Shown here: piece by piece, positions 9,560-17,767 of the stretch
How positions within the stretch are numbered: position 1 is the first letter of the stretch
Layout of the letters: every line of letters starts with the position of its first letter
NCBI GenBank assembly: GCA_959600635.1
Contig: CAUGMN010000014.1
Span: 1 to 42,103, forward strand
DNA from: QAMX01 sp003149835
GTDB lineage: Bacteria > Bacillota > Clostridia > Oscillospirales > QAMX01
Direction: 5' to 3'
DNA length: 42,103 nt
The notes under the pieces: generated by a model
The model's database searches: none
What the model was told of the DNA's origin: nothing
What the model saw: the letters and a program-made list of their open reading frames with translations, nothing else
Translations under genes and position numbers: made by a program

Positions 9560-10720
9560 TTATTTGAACTTCTCCTTCATCTTGTCGAAGAAGCCCTTTT
9601 TCTGCGCGTTATTCTTGTCCTGCGAGATCGATTCAAGCTCCCGCAGCAGCTCTTTTTGCTTTCCGTTGAGGTTCTTCGGCGTCTCGACGACGACCGTCAG
9701 CAAATAGTCGCCGCGGTTCTTGGAGTTGACCTGCGCGATGCCGCGGTTCTTGATGCGGAAGACCGTCCCGCTCTGGACGCCCTCGGGGATCGTATAGCGG
9801 AACGTCCCCTCCAACCCGGGCACTTCGAGCTCGTCGCCCAGCGCCGCCTGCGTAAAGGTGATCGGCACCGTACAGAGCAGGTTGCTGCCGTTGCGCGTAA
9901 AAAACTCATGACGTCCGACGCGGATGGTCACGAGCAGGTCGCCGGCCGGGCCGCCGTTGACGCCCTGATTGCCCTGCCCGCGCAGAACGACGGTCTGATC
10001 GTCGTCGATCCCGGCGGGAATTTTGACCGAAATCGTCCGCGCGCGGCGCGTATAGCCGGCGCCCCGGCAGTTCTGGCAGGGCTGCTTGATGGTTTTTCCC
10101 TTGCCGCCGCAGCTCTGGCAGACGCCCGTGGTGCTGATGGTTCCGAGCGCGGTGCGCCGCGTTGTGCGCACCTGCCCGCTGCCGTGGCAGACGGGACACG
10201 TCTCGACCGTGCTGCCCTTGGCCGCGCCCGTTCCGTTGCAGTCGTCGCATTTTTCCACGCGGTTGACCGTGATATCCTTTGCGCAGCCAAAGGCCGCCTC
10301 CTCAAAGGTGATCTGAACGCTGCGTTCCAAATCCTCGCCGCGCCGCGGCGCGTTTCTCGACTGCGCCGCGCTCCCGCCGAAGCCGCCGCCGAAAATCGAG
10401 CTGAAAATGTCGCCGAAATCGCCCATGTCAAAGCCGCCGAAGCCGCTGCCGTAACCGCCGTAGCCGCCCTGTCCCGCGCCGTAATTCGGATCGACGCCCG
10501 CAAAACCGAACTGGTCGTATTTGCCCTTCTTCTGCGGGTCGGACAAGACCTCATAGGCCTCGTTGACCTCTTTAAACTTCGTCTCGGCCGCCTTGTCGCC
10601 CGGATTTAAATCGGGGTGATACTGCTTGGCCAGCTTCCGGTACGCTCTTTTTATCTCATCGTCGCTCGCCGTTTTGGAAACGCCGAGCACCTCATAATAA
10701 TCCCGTTTATTCTCTGCCAT
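9560..10720 (-). CDS. dnaJ: Chaperone protein DnaJ
   Basis: This 386-residue DnaJ is complete. The J domain has HPD at residues 35-37. A Gly/Phe-rich linker follows, then four CxxCxGxG zinc repeats (CDDCNGTG, CPVCHGSG, CQSCGGKG, CQNCRGAG) and the C-terminal peptide-binding domains. It stimulates the ATPase of DnaK and delivers unfolded proteins. It is the last gene of the hrcA-grpE-dnaK-dnaJ cluster, about 300 bp after dnaK. The gap 9390-9559 downstream has no clear terminator. Confidence 0.97.
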   Translation of the reverse strand: MAENKRDYYEVLGVSKTASDDEIKRAYRKLAKQYHPDLNPGDKAAETKFKEVNEAYEVLSDPQKKGKYDQFGFAGVDPNYGAGQGGYGGYGSGFGGFDMGDFGDIFSSIFGGGFGGSAAQSRNAPRRGEDLERSVQITFEEAAFGCAKDITVNRVEKCDDCNGTGAAKGSTVETCPVCHGSGQVRTTRRTALGTISTTGVCQSCGGKGKTIKQPCQNCRGAGYTRRARTISVKIPAGIDDDQTVVLRGQGNQGVNGGPAGDLLVTIRVGRHEFFTRNGSNLLCTVPITFTQAALGDELEVPGLEGTFRYTIPEGVQSGTVFRIKNRGIAQVNSKNRGDYLLTVVVETPKNLNGKQKELLRELESISQDKNNAQKKGFFDKMKEKFK

Positions 10721-10952
10721 ATGTTCCGCACCGCCTGATACCGCGCCCCGCGCGATAAGGCCCTTCCTCTCCCGCCGAATTCACTCGCGCCCCACCGGCG
10801 CCGTCCGTTTTTTTCTGAATATTCCACACCGTCATCCGCGCACAGCCGGTTTTCCGCCGGCTTATCGTCTGATTCATTTTGCACCGCACGGTGAAAGCCA
10901 AAAAGCAGCGGGAAAACTCCGCCGTATTTTTTACGTCTGAACCTCTGCGGAA

Positions 10953-10983
10953 GGGATACGGCGGAAAAACTCCGCCGTATCCC
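10953..10983 (-). promoter_or_regulatory. Strong stem-loop between dnaK and dnaJ
   Basis: A 13-bp perfect stem GGGATACGGCGGA / TCCGCCGTATCCC has a 5-nt loop and lies about 35 nt after the dnaK stop. There is no T-run after it on the minus strand. Part of the arm (ATACGGCGGAGTTTT on the minus strand) recurs about 40 nt further on, near 10915-10930. It is more likely an mRNA processing or stability element than a terminator. The rest of the 297-bp gap shows no gene. Confidence 0.55.
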
Positions 10984-11017
10984 CTTGCAGAATGCTTGTC
11001 AAAGGCGTTTCTGCGCC

Positions 11018-12859
11018 TTATTTGTTCTGATCGCCGTCGTCCTTGACCTCGTAGTTGGCGTCGTAGTAGCCGTTCTCGTCCGGTCCCGCCTGCGCGCCGC
11101 CGGCGGCCGCGCCGTCGGGCGCCGCGCCGGTCTGCTTATAGAGCTTTTCCGACAGCGCGTAGAAGCGCTTCGTCAGCTCCTCGCTCTCGGCCTTGATCGC
11201 CGCCGCGTCGTCGCCTTTCAAGGCCTCCTTGACCTTTTCGGCCTGCTCCTTGACCGGCGCCTTGTCGTCCTCGGTCAGCTTGTCGCCGACCTCGGAGAGC
11301 ATCTTTTCGCTCTGGTAGACAAGCTGCTCGGCCTGATTGCGGGCGTCGACTTCCTCGCGGCGCTTCTTGTCCTCCTCGGCGTACATCTCGGCTTCCTTGA
11401 CGGCCTTGTCGACCTCGTCCTTGCTCATCGTCGTCGAGGACGTGATCGTAATCTTCTGCTCCGCGCCCGTGCCGAGGTCCTTGGCGGAAACGTTGACGAT
11501 GCCGTTGGCGTCGATGTCAAACGTGACCTCGATCTGCGGCACGCCGCGCGGCGCGGGCGCGATGCCGTCGAGGTGGAAGCGGCCGAGCGTTTTGTTGTCG
11601 CGCGCCATCTCGCGCTCGCCCTGCAAAACGTGAATCTCGACCGAGGTCTGGCCGTCTGCGGCCGTAGAGAAGATCTGGCTCTTCTTGGTCGGGATCGTGG
11701 TGTTGCGCTCGATGAGCTTGGTGCAGACGTTGCCCATGGTTTCAACGCCCAGAGACAGCGGCGTCACGTCGAGCAGCAGCAGATCCTTGACCTCGCCGCC
11801 GAGCACGCCGGCCTGAATCGCCGCGCCGACCGCGACGCATTCGTCGGGGTTGATGCCCTTGAAGGGTTCCTTGCCCGTATAATTCTTGACCGCGTCGAAA
11901 ACCGCGGGAATCCGCGTCGAGCCGCCGACCAGGAGGACCTTCGAAAGGTCGGAGGGCTTCAAGCCCGCATCCTTCATCGCCTGACGCACCGGCGCCATCG
12001 TCGCTTCGACCAAGTCGGCCGTCAGCTCGTTGAACTTCGCGCGCGTCAGGGTCATATCGAGGTGCTTGGGCCCCGTGGCGTCGGCGGTGATAAACGGCAG
12101 GTTGATGTTCGAGGAGGTGACGCTCGACAGCTCGATCTTGGCCTTTTCCGCCGCCTCTTTGAGGCGCTGCATGGCCATCTTGTCGCTGGAAAGGTCGATG
12201 CCCGTCTCCTGGCGGTAGCTGGAAACGATCCATTTCATGACGCGCTCGTCAAAGTCGTCGCCGCCGAGGCGCGTGTTGCCGTTTGTCGCCAGAACCTCCA
12301 AAACGCCGTCGCCGATATCGAGAATGGAAACGTCGAACGTGCCGCCGCCGAGGTCGTAGACCATGACCTTCTGCTCGCCCTCTTTGTCGACGCCGTAGGC
12401 GAGCGCCGCCGCGGTCGGCTCGTTGATAATCCGCAGCACTTCAAGGCCCGCAATTTTGCCCGCGTCCTTCGTCGCCTGTCTCTGGCTGTCGTTAAAGTAG
12501 GCCGGCACGGTGATGACCGCCTGCGTGACCGGCGAGCCCAGATAGCTCTCCGCATCCGCTTTCAGCTTTTGCAGAACCATCGCCGAGATCTCCTGCGGCG
12601 TATAGCTCTTGTCGTCGATCTGAACCTTGTGCGCCGAGCCCATTTCGCGCTTAATGGAAATGATCGTGCGGTCGGGGTTGGTAATCGCCTGCCGCTTGGC
12701 CGTGTTGCCGACGAGGCGCTCGCCGGTTTTTCCGAACGCGACGACCGACGGGGTCGTTCTTGCGCCCTCGGCGTTGGCGATAACCGTCGGGTCGCCGCCC
12801 TCCATCACCGCTACGCAGGAGTTTGTCGTTCCAAGGTCAATACCGATAATTTTTCCCAT
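11018..12859 (-). CDS. dnaK: Chaperone protein DnaK (Hsp70)
   Basis: This 613-residue Hsp70 begins MGKIIGIDLGTTNSC. It has the ATPase signatures (IINEPTAAALAYG, VYDLGGGTFDVS, VLLVGGSTRIP), the linker before the substrate domain, and a C-terminal lid ending in an acidic tail. The start is ATG 12859, with GGAGG eight bases upstream; an in-frame codon 15 bases earlier is not supported. It works with GrpE and DnaJ, which flank it. A very long open frame on the opposite strand is a codon-bias shadow. Confidence 0.98.
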   Translation of the reverse strand: MGKIIGIDLGTTNSCVAVMEGGDPTVIANAEGARTTPSVVAFGKTGERLVGNTAKRQAITNPDRTIISIKREMGSAHKVQIDDKSYTPQEISAMVLQKLKADAESYLGSPVTQAVITVPAYFNDSQRQATKDAGKIAGLEVLRIINEPTAAALAYGVDKEGEQKVMVYDLGGGTFDVSILDIGDGVLEVLATNGNTRLGGDDFDERVMKWIVSSYRQETGIDLSSDKMAMQRLKEAAEKAKIELSSVTSSNINLPFITADATGPKHLDMTLTRAKFNELTADLVEATMAPVRQAMKDAGLKPSDLSKVLLVGGSTRIPAVFDAVKNYTGKEPFKGINPDECVAVGAAIQAGVLGGEVKDLLLLDVTPLSLGVETMGNVCTKLIERNTTIPTKKSQIFSTAADGQTSVEIHVLQGEREMARDNKTLGRFHLDGIAPAPRGVPQIEVTFDIDANGIVNVSAKDLGTGAEQKITITSSTTMSKDEVDKAVKEAEMYAEEDKKRREEVDARNQAEQLVYQSEKMLSEVGDKLTEDDKAPVKEQAEKVKEALKGDDAAAIKAESEELTKRFYALSEKLYKQTGAAPDGAAAGGAQAGPDENGYYDANYEVKDDGDQNK

Positions 12860-12970
12860 ATATAATGCCTCCATTTGTCGTTTGTCGTTTTATCATCTAT
12901 GATCATCCCGTTCGGCGCGTTTCGCGCCGAACGGTGAATCGCGCTTGTCTGCCCTGTCAAAACCGGCCGC

Positions 12971-13543
12971 TCAGTTTGCGACCCGAACCATCGCGTGCCG
13001 GATGACGCGGCCGTCGATCATGTAGCCCTTTTGCAGCACGTCGACCACGGTGTTGTCTCCGACGGATTCGTCTTCAACGTGCATGACCGCGTTGTGCAGA
13101 TTGGGATCAAACGGCTGCCCGGCCGGATCGACGGCGGTGATTTTCAGCTTGGAAAGCACCTCGGAGAGCTGCTTCATCGTCAGTTCCAGCCCCTCCTTCA
13201 AGCCGTCGGTATCGGAGAAGGCCACCGCCCGTTCCAGGTTGTCGATCACGGGCAGAAAGGCGCCGATCGTCGCCGCGACCGTCTCGGCATACACCGCGTC
13301 CTTTTCGCGCGCCGAGCGCTTGCGGTAATTGTCGTACTCCGCGGCCGTGCGCAGCAGGGTGTCTTTCGTCTCCTCCGCGAGCTTCTTCGCGTTTTCCAGC
13401 TCCTTGGCCAGCGCGTCGTTGGCCTTTGTCAGCTCGTCAACCAAAGCGCCGATCTCCTCCGTTTTTTCCTGCTGCGGCATATTGTCCGCCGTTTCTCCGG
13501 CTGCCGCCTGCTCCTGTTTCTTCTTCTTTTTTTCCTCAGCCAT
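12971..13543 (-). CDS. grpE: Nucleotide exchange factor GrpE
   Basis: This 190-residue protein starts with a Lys-rich, low-complexity segment (MAEEKKKKKQEQ). A long coiled coil (about 30-90) and the GrpE head domain follow, with the family motif near the end (VLQKGYMIDGRVIRHAMVRVA). It releases ADP from DnaK. The ATG lies two bases after the hrcA stop, with an AAGGGATG site inside the hrcA end, so the two are translationally coupled. A 111-bp gap separates it from dnaK. Confidence 0.96.
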   Translation of the reverse strand: MAEEKKKKKQEQAAAGETADNMPQQEKTEEIGALVDELTKANDALAKELENAKKLAEETKDTLLRTAAEYDNYRKRSAREKDAVYAETVAATIGAFLPVIDNLERAVAFSDTDGLKEGLELTMKQLSEVLSKLKITAVDPAGQPFDPNLHNAVMHVEDESVGDNTVVDVLQKGYMIDGRVIRHAMVRVAN

Positions 13544-13545
13544 GG

Positions 13546-14613
13546 CTATTCATCCCTTCCGTCCGTACTGTTTTCGCCGTTTTTTCCGTCGGTCATCGCA
13601 TCCCGGATCAGCGCCCCGAGCCCCTTGGCAAAATATTCGAGCCGCGCTGCGAGCTGGGGATAATTCATCCGCGTCGGACCGATGATGCCGATATAGCCCT
13701 TATAGCCGCCGAGCGGATACTGCGCGACGACGAGACTCGCGTCTTTCAGCGGCGCTGCGGCGTTTTCCTCGCCAATCCGAAACGTGACCGGCGATCCGCC
13801 GCCGTTAATCAACCAGTCCGCCGACGGCGCTCCGCTCAAAAACCCCAGCAGCTCGCGCGCCTTGTCGATATCGTGGTATTCGGGATAGACGAGCAGATTG
13901 CCCGCCCCCGCAAGGCTGACCTCCATCTCGCCGGACGCGTCGGCCAGCGCCTTGATAAACGCGATCACCTGCCCGAGCAGGTCGATACAGCTCGCCGGCG
14001 CGGCGGATTCAAGCTTTTGGATATGTCCGATGGTCACGCCGTTCGGCTCCACGCCGACCAGCACGATGTTGACCGCTCCGCGCAGCCGCTCCAGCTCCGC
14101 GTCGGGGATATCGTCCGCACGGACGATCCGATTCCGCACCAGCCCCGCGCCGGTCACGACGACGATGACATACGCCGTCTCTCCGCAGCGGATAATATCG
14201 ATATGGCGAATCGTCTCGGCGGCGCCGAGCTTGGGCTTGGCCGTGACCGCGGCGTAGCGCGTCAGCTTGGAGACCGCCTTGCCGACCTCGTCGAGCAGCC
14301 GGTCGTATTCGGCGATTTTGAGCCGAAGCGCCTGCCTCAGCTCTGAGGTGTCCTCATTCGTCAGCGCATACCCGTTCATCAGCTCGTTGACATACAGCCG
14401 GTAGCCCTTGTGCGTCGGCACGCGGCCGGCGGACGTATGCGGCTGTTCAAGATAACCCTGCGCGATCAGCTCGGCCATCTCGTTTCTGAGCGTGGCCGGC
14501 GATACGCCGAGGTCGAGACTCTGCGCCAACGCCTTCGAGCCGACAGGCTCGGCCGTCTGAATATAGACGTCAATGATCGCTTTCAAAATTTTCCGCTGTC
14601 TGTCCGTCAGCAT
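13546..14613 (-). CDS. hrcA: Heat-inducible transcription repressor HrcA
   Basis: This 355-residue repressor has an N-terminal winged helix (LTDRQRKILKAIIDVYI through VSPATLRNEMAEL) and the family signature EQPHTSAGRVPTHKGYRLYV. The GAF-like dimerization region follows. HrcA binds CIRCE, and a perfect CIRCE lies 32 bp upstream, so the operon is autoregulated. I choose ATG 14613 (MLTDRQRK). The longest frame would start at 14658, inside the CIRCE element, which is unlikely. Confidence 0.96.
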   Translation of the reverse strand: MLTDRQRKILKAIIDVYIQTAEPVGSKALAQSLDLGVSPATLRNEMAELIAQGYLEQPHTSAGRVPTHKGYRLYVNELMNGYALTNEDTSELRQALRLKIAEYDRLLDEVGKAVSKLTRYAAVTAKPKLGAAETIRHIDIIRCGETAYVIVVVTGAGLVRNRIVRADDIPDAELERLRGAVNIVLVGVEPNGVTIGHIQKLESAAPASCIDLLGQVIAFIKALADASGEMEVSLAGAGNLLVYPEYHDIDKARELLGFLSGAPSADWLINGGGSPVTFRIGEENAAAPLKDASLVVAQYPLGGYKGYIGIIGPTRMNYPQLAARLEYFAKGLGALIRDAMTDGKNGENSTDGRDE

Positions 14614-14644
14614 CCGTCTCCACGCCCTTTCTGCGCCGGCGTTT

Positions 14645-14671
14645 TTAGCACTCATCACTCCCGAGTGCTAA
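14645..14671 (-). promoter_or_regulatory. CIRCE operator
   Basis: TTAGCACTC-N9-GAGTGCTAA matches the CIRCE consensus with no mismatch. It lies just downstream of the -10 box of the hrcA promoter, where bound HrcA would block initiation. Confidence 0.98.
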
Positions 14672-14675
14672 CAAT

Positions 14676-14704
14676 AATTTACCACGATTCCTCTGATTTG
14701 TCAA
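14676..14704 (-). promoter_or_regulatory. Sigma-A promoter of the hrcA-grpE-dnaK-dnaJ operon
   Basis: On the minus strand TTGACA (14699-14704), a 17-bp spacer and TAAATT (14676-14681) stand just before CIRCE. Confidence 0.9.
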
Positions 14705-14872
14705 GTATAAAATGACCAAATCTGACCAATATTATACCTCGTTTTATGGGCAGTTTTCGTTTTTTTCATCCGCGCCGCAAAAACAGACCGCTTGATTTCC
14801 AAAAAGCGCATGAATCGGTATCATTGAGGCGATTTCGGTTTCTGATCCCGAAGGGCAGCCTGTCAAAAAGCC

Positions 14873-14915
14873 AAGGAGCGGCTCGTTTCAAATCGATACG
14901 AGCCGCTCCTTTTTT
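14873..14915. terminator. Hairpin between the uroD-like gene and hrcA
   Basis: A 14-bp stem (14873-14886 with 14898-14911) around an 11-nt loop is followed by T-rich sequence on the plus strand. On the minus strand, the direction of the uroD-like gene, it is followed by TTGGCTTTTT. I take it as that gene's terminator. A second stem, CGGCCGTGAA / TTCACGGCCG, at about 14940-14965 has no T-run. Nothing else is seen in 14705-15020. Confidence 0.6.
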
Positions 14916-15020
14916 CCGGCGCGGAATTTCTTCTCTGTCCGGCCGTGAACCGGATTTCACGGCCGAACGCCAAACCTTCAAAATCAAACGATACGGAGCG
15001 CCTCCGCCGTTTTTTCCCCG

Positions 15021-16142
15021 TCAATACCGCCCGTAGTTCTGGATCGCCGCCATCACGGCGCGCATGCTCGTCAGCAGCGAGCCGTTGTTGATCGAGCCGG
15101 CCGTCGTCAGATCGACGCCGCGGAGATCGCCCTCGCGCGCCATTTCGCAGTCGCGGCGCACCTCGGCGACGATCTTCTCCTCGTCGTTGGACATAAACGT
15201 AAACGGCGCGAGCTGGCCGCGGATCGTCGTGCGCTTCATGTATTTGCGGATGTGCCGGATCGTCACCGTCGGCCCAAAGTTGCAGCCGGTCAGGTTGAAG
15301 CGCGCCAAAATCGGCACGATGTGCTCCATAGCCGAATCCGAATGCTGATAGCGGCGGTCGCCGGGGTTCGGCGCCATCTTCTGAAAGACGCGCGCCAAGA
15401 TCGGCGCGGCGAACATCTCGTACATGTCCGGCGTCAGCAGCGCGCAGTCATCGTCGGCAAATGAAAACCCATGCGGAAAATTCTCCTGCGTGTAGCCCGC
15501 CTCTTCAATAAACAGATCGGCGTAGGCGCAGACGACGTCGGCGATCGCGTCGGAAAAGCGCTTGGCGAGCTCCGGCTCGTCATAGATCAGATAGATCATG
15601 TTTTCCACGCCGTAAACCGAATTCGCCAGCGTCACCGGCCCGCGGATCCCCGTGAACAGCGGCGGCCGCAGACCATACTGCTCGTACAGCCGTTTTTTCT
15701 CGGCCTCCCAGTTTTCCGGCAGGATCCAGCTCGGCAGATCCATGCGTTCGATCTCGTCGAGCTTTTTTTCCAGCTCCTGCGGCGTTGTTATGCTCCCGCG
15801 CAGCCATTCGGTCGTCCCGTCGAACACATACTGTCCGCCGAACACCTCGCCGATGCGCCTGAATGCGGGAAACTTCATGTCCTCGGTCGGATAGTCCTCG
15901 CGCAGCAGCTTGCGCCCGACGATTTTCAGCGCCTTTTCATTATAGCGCTTGTTCAGCTCAATGCGCCGCTCTCTCGGCGTAACGCCCCACGGCTGCCCCT
16001 CTTCGCCCAGCTCGGCAAAGACGCACTCGTCGCTCATGCGGATGCCGAGCGCCACCTGCGGCGCGCGCTTGGAGAAGCAGTCCTCCTCATGCGCCAGCTC
16101 GTCGTCCTTCCAAAATTGTTCAATGTCCAAGTCCAGTTTCAT
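15021..16142 (-). CDS. Uroporphyrinogen decarboxylase (URO-D) family protein
   Basis: This 373-residue protein has the URO-D fold seen in corrinoid/coenzyme M methyltransferases (MtaA/CmuA type) and related enzymes. I see the barrel motifs FTGIRGPVTLANSVYG, FPHGFSFADDDCALL, MYEMFAAPIL, RYQHSDSAMEHIVP and NFGPTVTIRHIRK. The canonical UroD N-terminal motif with its Arg pair is absent, so a heme-pathway role is unlikely. The HSD and Cys in LTGCNFGP may bind zinc. The real substrate is unknown. ATG 16142 follows AGGGAGGA; an in-frame ATG 21 bases upstream overlaps that site. It is divergent from a beta-helix protein gene. Confidence 0.78.
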   Translation of the reverse strand: MKLDLDIEQFWKDDELAHEEDCFSKRAPQVALGIRMSDECVFAELGEEGQPWGVTPRERRIELNKRYNEKALKIVGRKLLREDYPTEDMKFPAFRRIGEVFGGQYVFDGTTEWLRGSITTPQELEKKLDEIERMDLPSWILPENWEAEKKRLYEQYGLRPPLFTGIRGPVTLANSVYGVENMIYLIYDEPELAKRFSDAIADVVCAYADLFIEEAGYTQENFPHGFSFADDDCALLTPDMYEMFAAPILARVFQKMAPNPGDRRYQHSDSAMEHIVPILARFNLTGCNFGPTVTIRHIRKYMKRTTIRGQLAPFTFMSNDEEKIVAEVRRDCEMAREGDLRGVDLTTAGSINNGSLLTSMRAVMAAIQNYGRY

Positions 16143-16217
16143 GGCCGCCACATCCTCCCTCATCGGCTGTTCCGCCCTCTGGCCGGCGGTTCAGCGCATC
16201 TCCCGATTTCGGTTATT

Positions 16218-16246
16218 ATTCTATCACGCCGCCTTTCTTTTGTAAA
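16218..16246 (-). promoter_or_regulatory. Sigma-A promoter of the uroD-like gene
   Basis: On the minus strand TTTACA (16241-16246), a 17-bp spacer and TAGAAT (16218-16223) lie 75 bp before the start codon. Confidence 0.65.
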
Positions 16247-16274
16247 GCGGTTCGTCAAAACCGACAGGCCGTAC

Positions 16275-16303
16275 TTGAATTTCACATATCGGTATGATAC
16301 AAT
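16275..16303 (+). promoter_or_regulatory. Sigma-A promoter of the beta-helix gene
   Basis: TTGAAT (16275-16280), a 17-bp spacer and TACAAT (16298-16303) include a TG near the -10. The -35 lies only 29 bp from the -35 of the divergent uroD-like promoter, so the two genes may share control. Confidence 0.7.
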
Positions 16304-16446
16304 AGGGCAAAAGCGCAAATGCGCCGTCCTTTTTGCCAGAGGCTTTCCCCGTCTTTTCCCGCGACGGGCGGCAGGGCAAGGCGCGTATACCGAAAAGCAA
16401 ACGGATTTTTTCCGTGATCGGCCGCCGGCCGGAAAGGTTTTTTGAC

Positions 16447-17646
16447 ATGGAACCGACACAACCAATCCAAGAGACCGTTTCTGTATCACAGTTCGGCGCC
16501 GCCGGCGGCGGCATAGCCGACGACGCGCCCGCCGTTCAGGCGGCGCTTTTCTCCGGCGCGCGACGTGTCGTCATTCCCGCCGGGACCTATCGGCTCGGCG
16601 CGCCGCTCCGGGTTCCCTCCCATATCCGCATTGAGGCCGCGCCCGATGCCGTTCTGATTCTCGCCGACGGCGTCTGCCATACGCGCGACGACGCGCTGCT
16701 GACCAACGCCGATCTTCAAAACGGAAACGAAGACATTTCCGTCCGCGGCGGCATATGGGACGGCAACAACCCCGGAAATCCGCGGCCGCAGGGCCTTTAC
16801 GGCGAGGGCTATACCGGCGCCTGCTTCCGCTTTCTCAACGTCTCCGGCCTGTCTCTCGCGGCTCTGACCCTGCGCGATCCGGAGGGGTACTATATTTGTC
16901 TCGGCGGCGTCCGCGACTTTCAGATCCGCGATATCCGCCTGCTGGCCGAACATCTGCGCCCCAATCAGGACGGCATTCACCTCGGCGGCTTCTGTGAAAA
17001 CGGAGAGATCTTCGGCGTTTCCGGCGAGGGCTCGGCGCCAAACGACGATCTGCTGGCGCTGAACGCCGACGACTGCGTCGACCGCGTCACGAACCTCGGC
17101 TTACGGCGCGGGCCGATCCGCAGCATCCGCGCCGGCGGTCTCCGCGCTGAAAGCTGTCACGCGTTTCTGCGTATCCTGTCGGTGGACAGCCCCGTCGAAA
17201 ACGTCTGCGTCGACGGCGTGCGCGGCGGCTTCCGCAGCAACGCGGTCAATCTCGACGCCGCGCGCTACTGCCGCACGCCGTTGTTCGAGGACGCGCCCGG
17301 CGTCCACGTCGGGAAGCTGCGCGGCGTCGGGTTGTCGGATTTTCATGTGTATAAAACGCTGTGCGGCGACGGCCCTTATCTCCAACTGGAAACCGATGCG
17401 CAGCGCTTTACGATCGCCGGCTTTATCCGTGATTCACAGCGCGACGCCGCCCCCGGCGCGCCGACCCTGCTGCTGCGCAAAACCGGCGCCGCCGCACCGT
17501 CGCTGACCGGCGCGGACGAGACGGCGCTCACGTCCGCCGGCGGCGCGCGGCTCGTTTCCGCCGGCGGGCGCATTGAGGCACAGGTCCCCGCCGGCGGCAG
17601 CCTTTGCCTTGGCGCGGGCGGCTTTGACCTTTTTTCGATCCTCTGA
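16447..17646 (+). CDS. Right-handed parallel beta-helix protein (polygalacturonase/GH28-like)
   Basis: This 399-residue protein begins like pectate-lyase-superfamily and GH28 proteins: VSQFGAAGGGIADDAPAVQAAL, then VVIPAGTYRLG. Beta-helix coils follow (ISVRGGIWDGNN, RFLNVSGLSLAALTLRDPEGYYI, NQDGIHLGGFCENGEI, NDDLLALNADD). The NQDGIH and NDDLLAL segments match the positions of catalytic Asp pairs in GH28. There is no signal peptide, so it would act in the cytosol on imported sugar fragments. The start is ATG 16447, preceded by AAAGG; the frame continues upstream without support. With the rhamnosidase about 11 kb away it hints at pectin (rhamnogalacturonan) use; this link is inference. Confidence 0.8.
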   Translation: MEPTQPIQETVSVSQFGAAGGGIADDAPAVQAALFSGARRVVIPAGTYRLGAPLRVPSHIRIEAAPDAVLILADGVCHTRDDALLTNADLQNGNEDISVRGGIWDGNNPGNPRPQGLYGEGYTGACFRFLNVSGLSLAALTLRDPEGYYICLGGVRDFQIRDIRLLAEHLRPNQDGIHLGGFCENGEIFGVSGEGSAPNDDLLALNADDCVDRVTNLGLRRGPIRSIRAGGLRAESCHAFLRILSVDSPVENVCVDGVRGGFRSNAVNLDAARYCRTPLFEDAPGVHVGKLRGVGLSDFHVYKTLCGDGPYLQLETDAQRFTIAGFIRDSQRDAAPGAPTLLLRKTGAAAPSLTGADETALTSAGGARLVSAGGRIEAQVPAGGSLCLGAGGFDLFSIL

Positions 17647-17721
17647 CCCGCCCGTTTTCCAATATGCGCGGTATGTCCGGCCGCTTTCCCCGGCTCTCCG
17701 CACCAACTGATACAGAAAGGA

Positions 17722-17752
17722 CGCTTTTTCACCGTTCACATTTGAAAAAGCG
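17722..17752. repeat. Inverted repeat between the beta-helix and membrane-protein genes
   Basis: A 10-bp perfect stem CGCTTTTTCA / TGAAAAAGCG has an 11-nt loop. It is not followed by a T-run on the plus strand. It lies 16 bp before the next start codon and could hide its weak ribosome site. Confidence 0.45.
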
Positions 17753-17767
17753 CTGGTGATTCTACCA

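Noticed and set aside
9656..10609. A 317-codon plus-strand frame opposite dnaJ, and similar long frames opposite grpE/hrcA (13426-14346) and the uroD-like gene (15471-16445)
   Set aside because: All mirror real genes on the minus strand and have no ribosome site or recognisable protein pattern.
10985..12865. A 626-codon open frame on the plus strand opposite dnaK
   Set aside because: It is an exact shadow of dnaK created by GC-rich third positions; it has a low-complexity Arg/Leu/Val-rich sequence and no family pattern.
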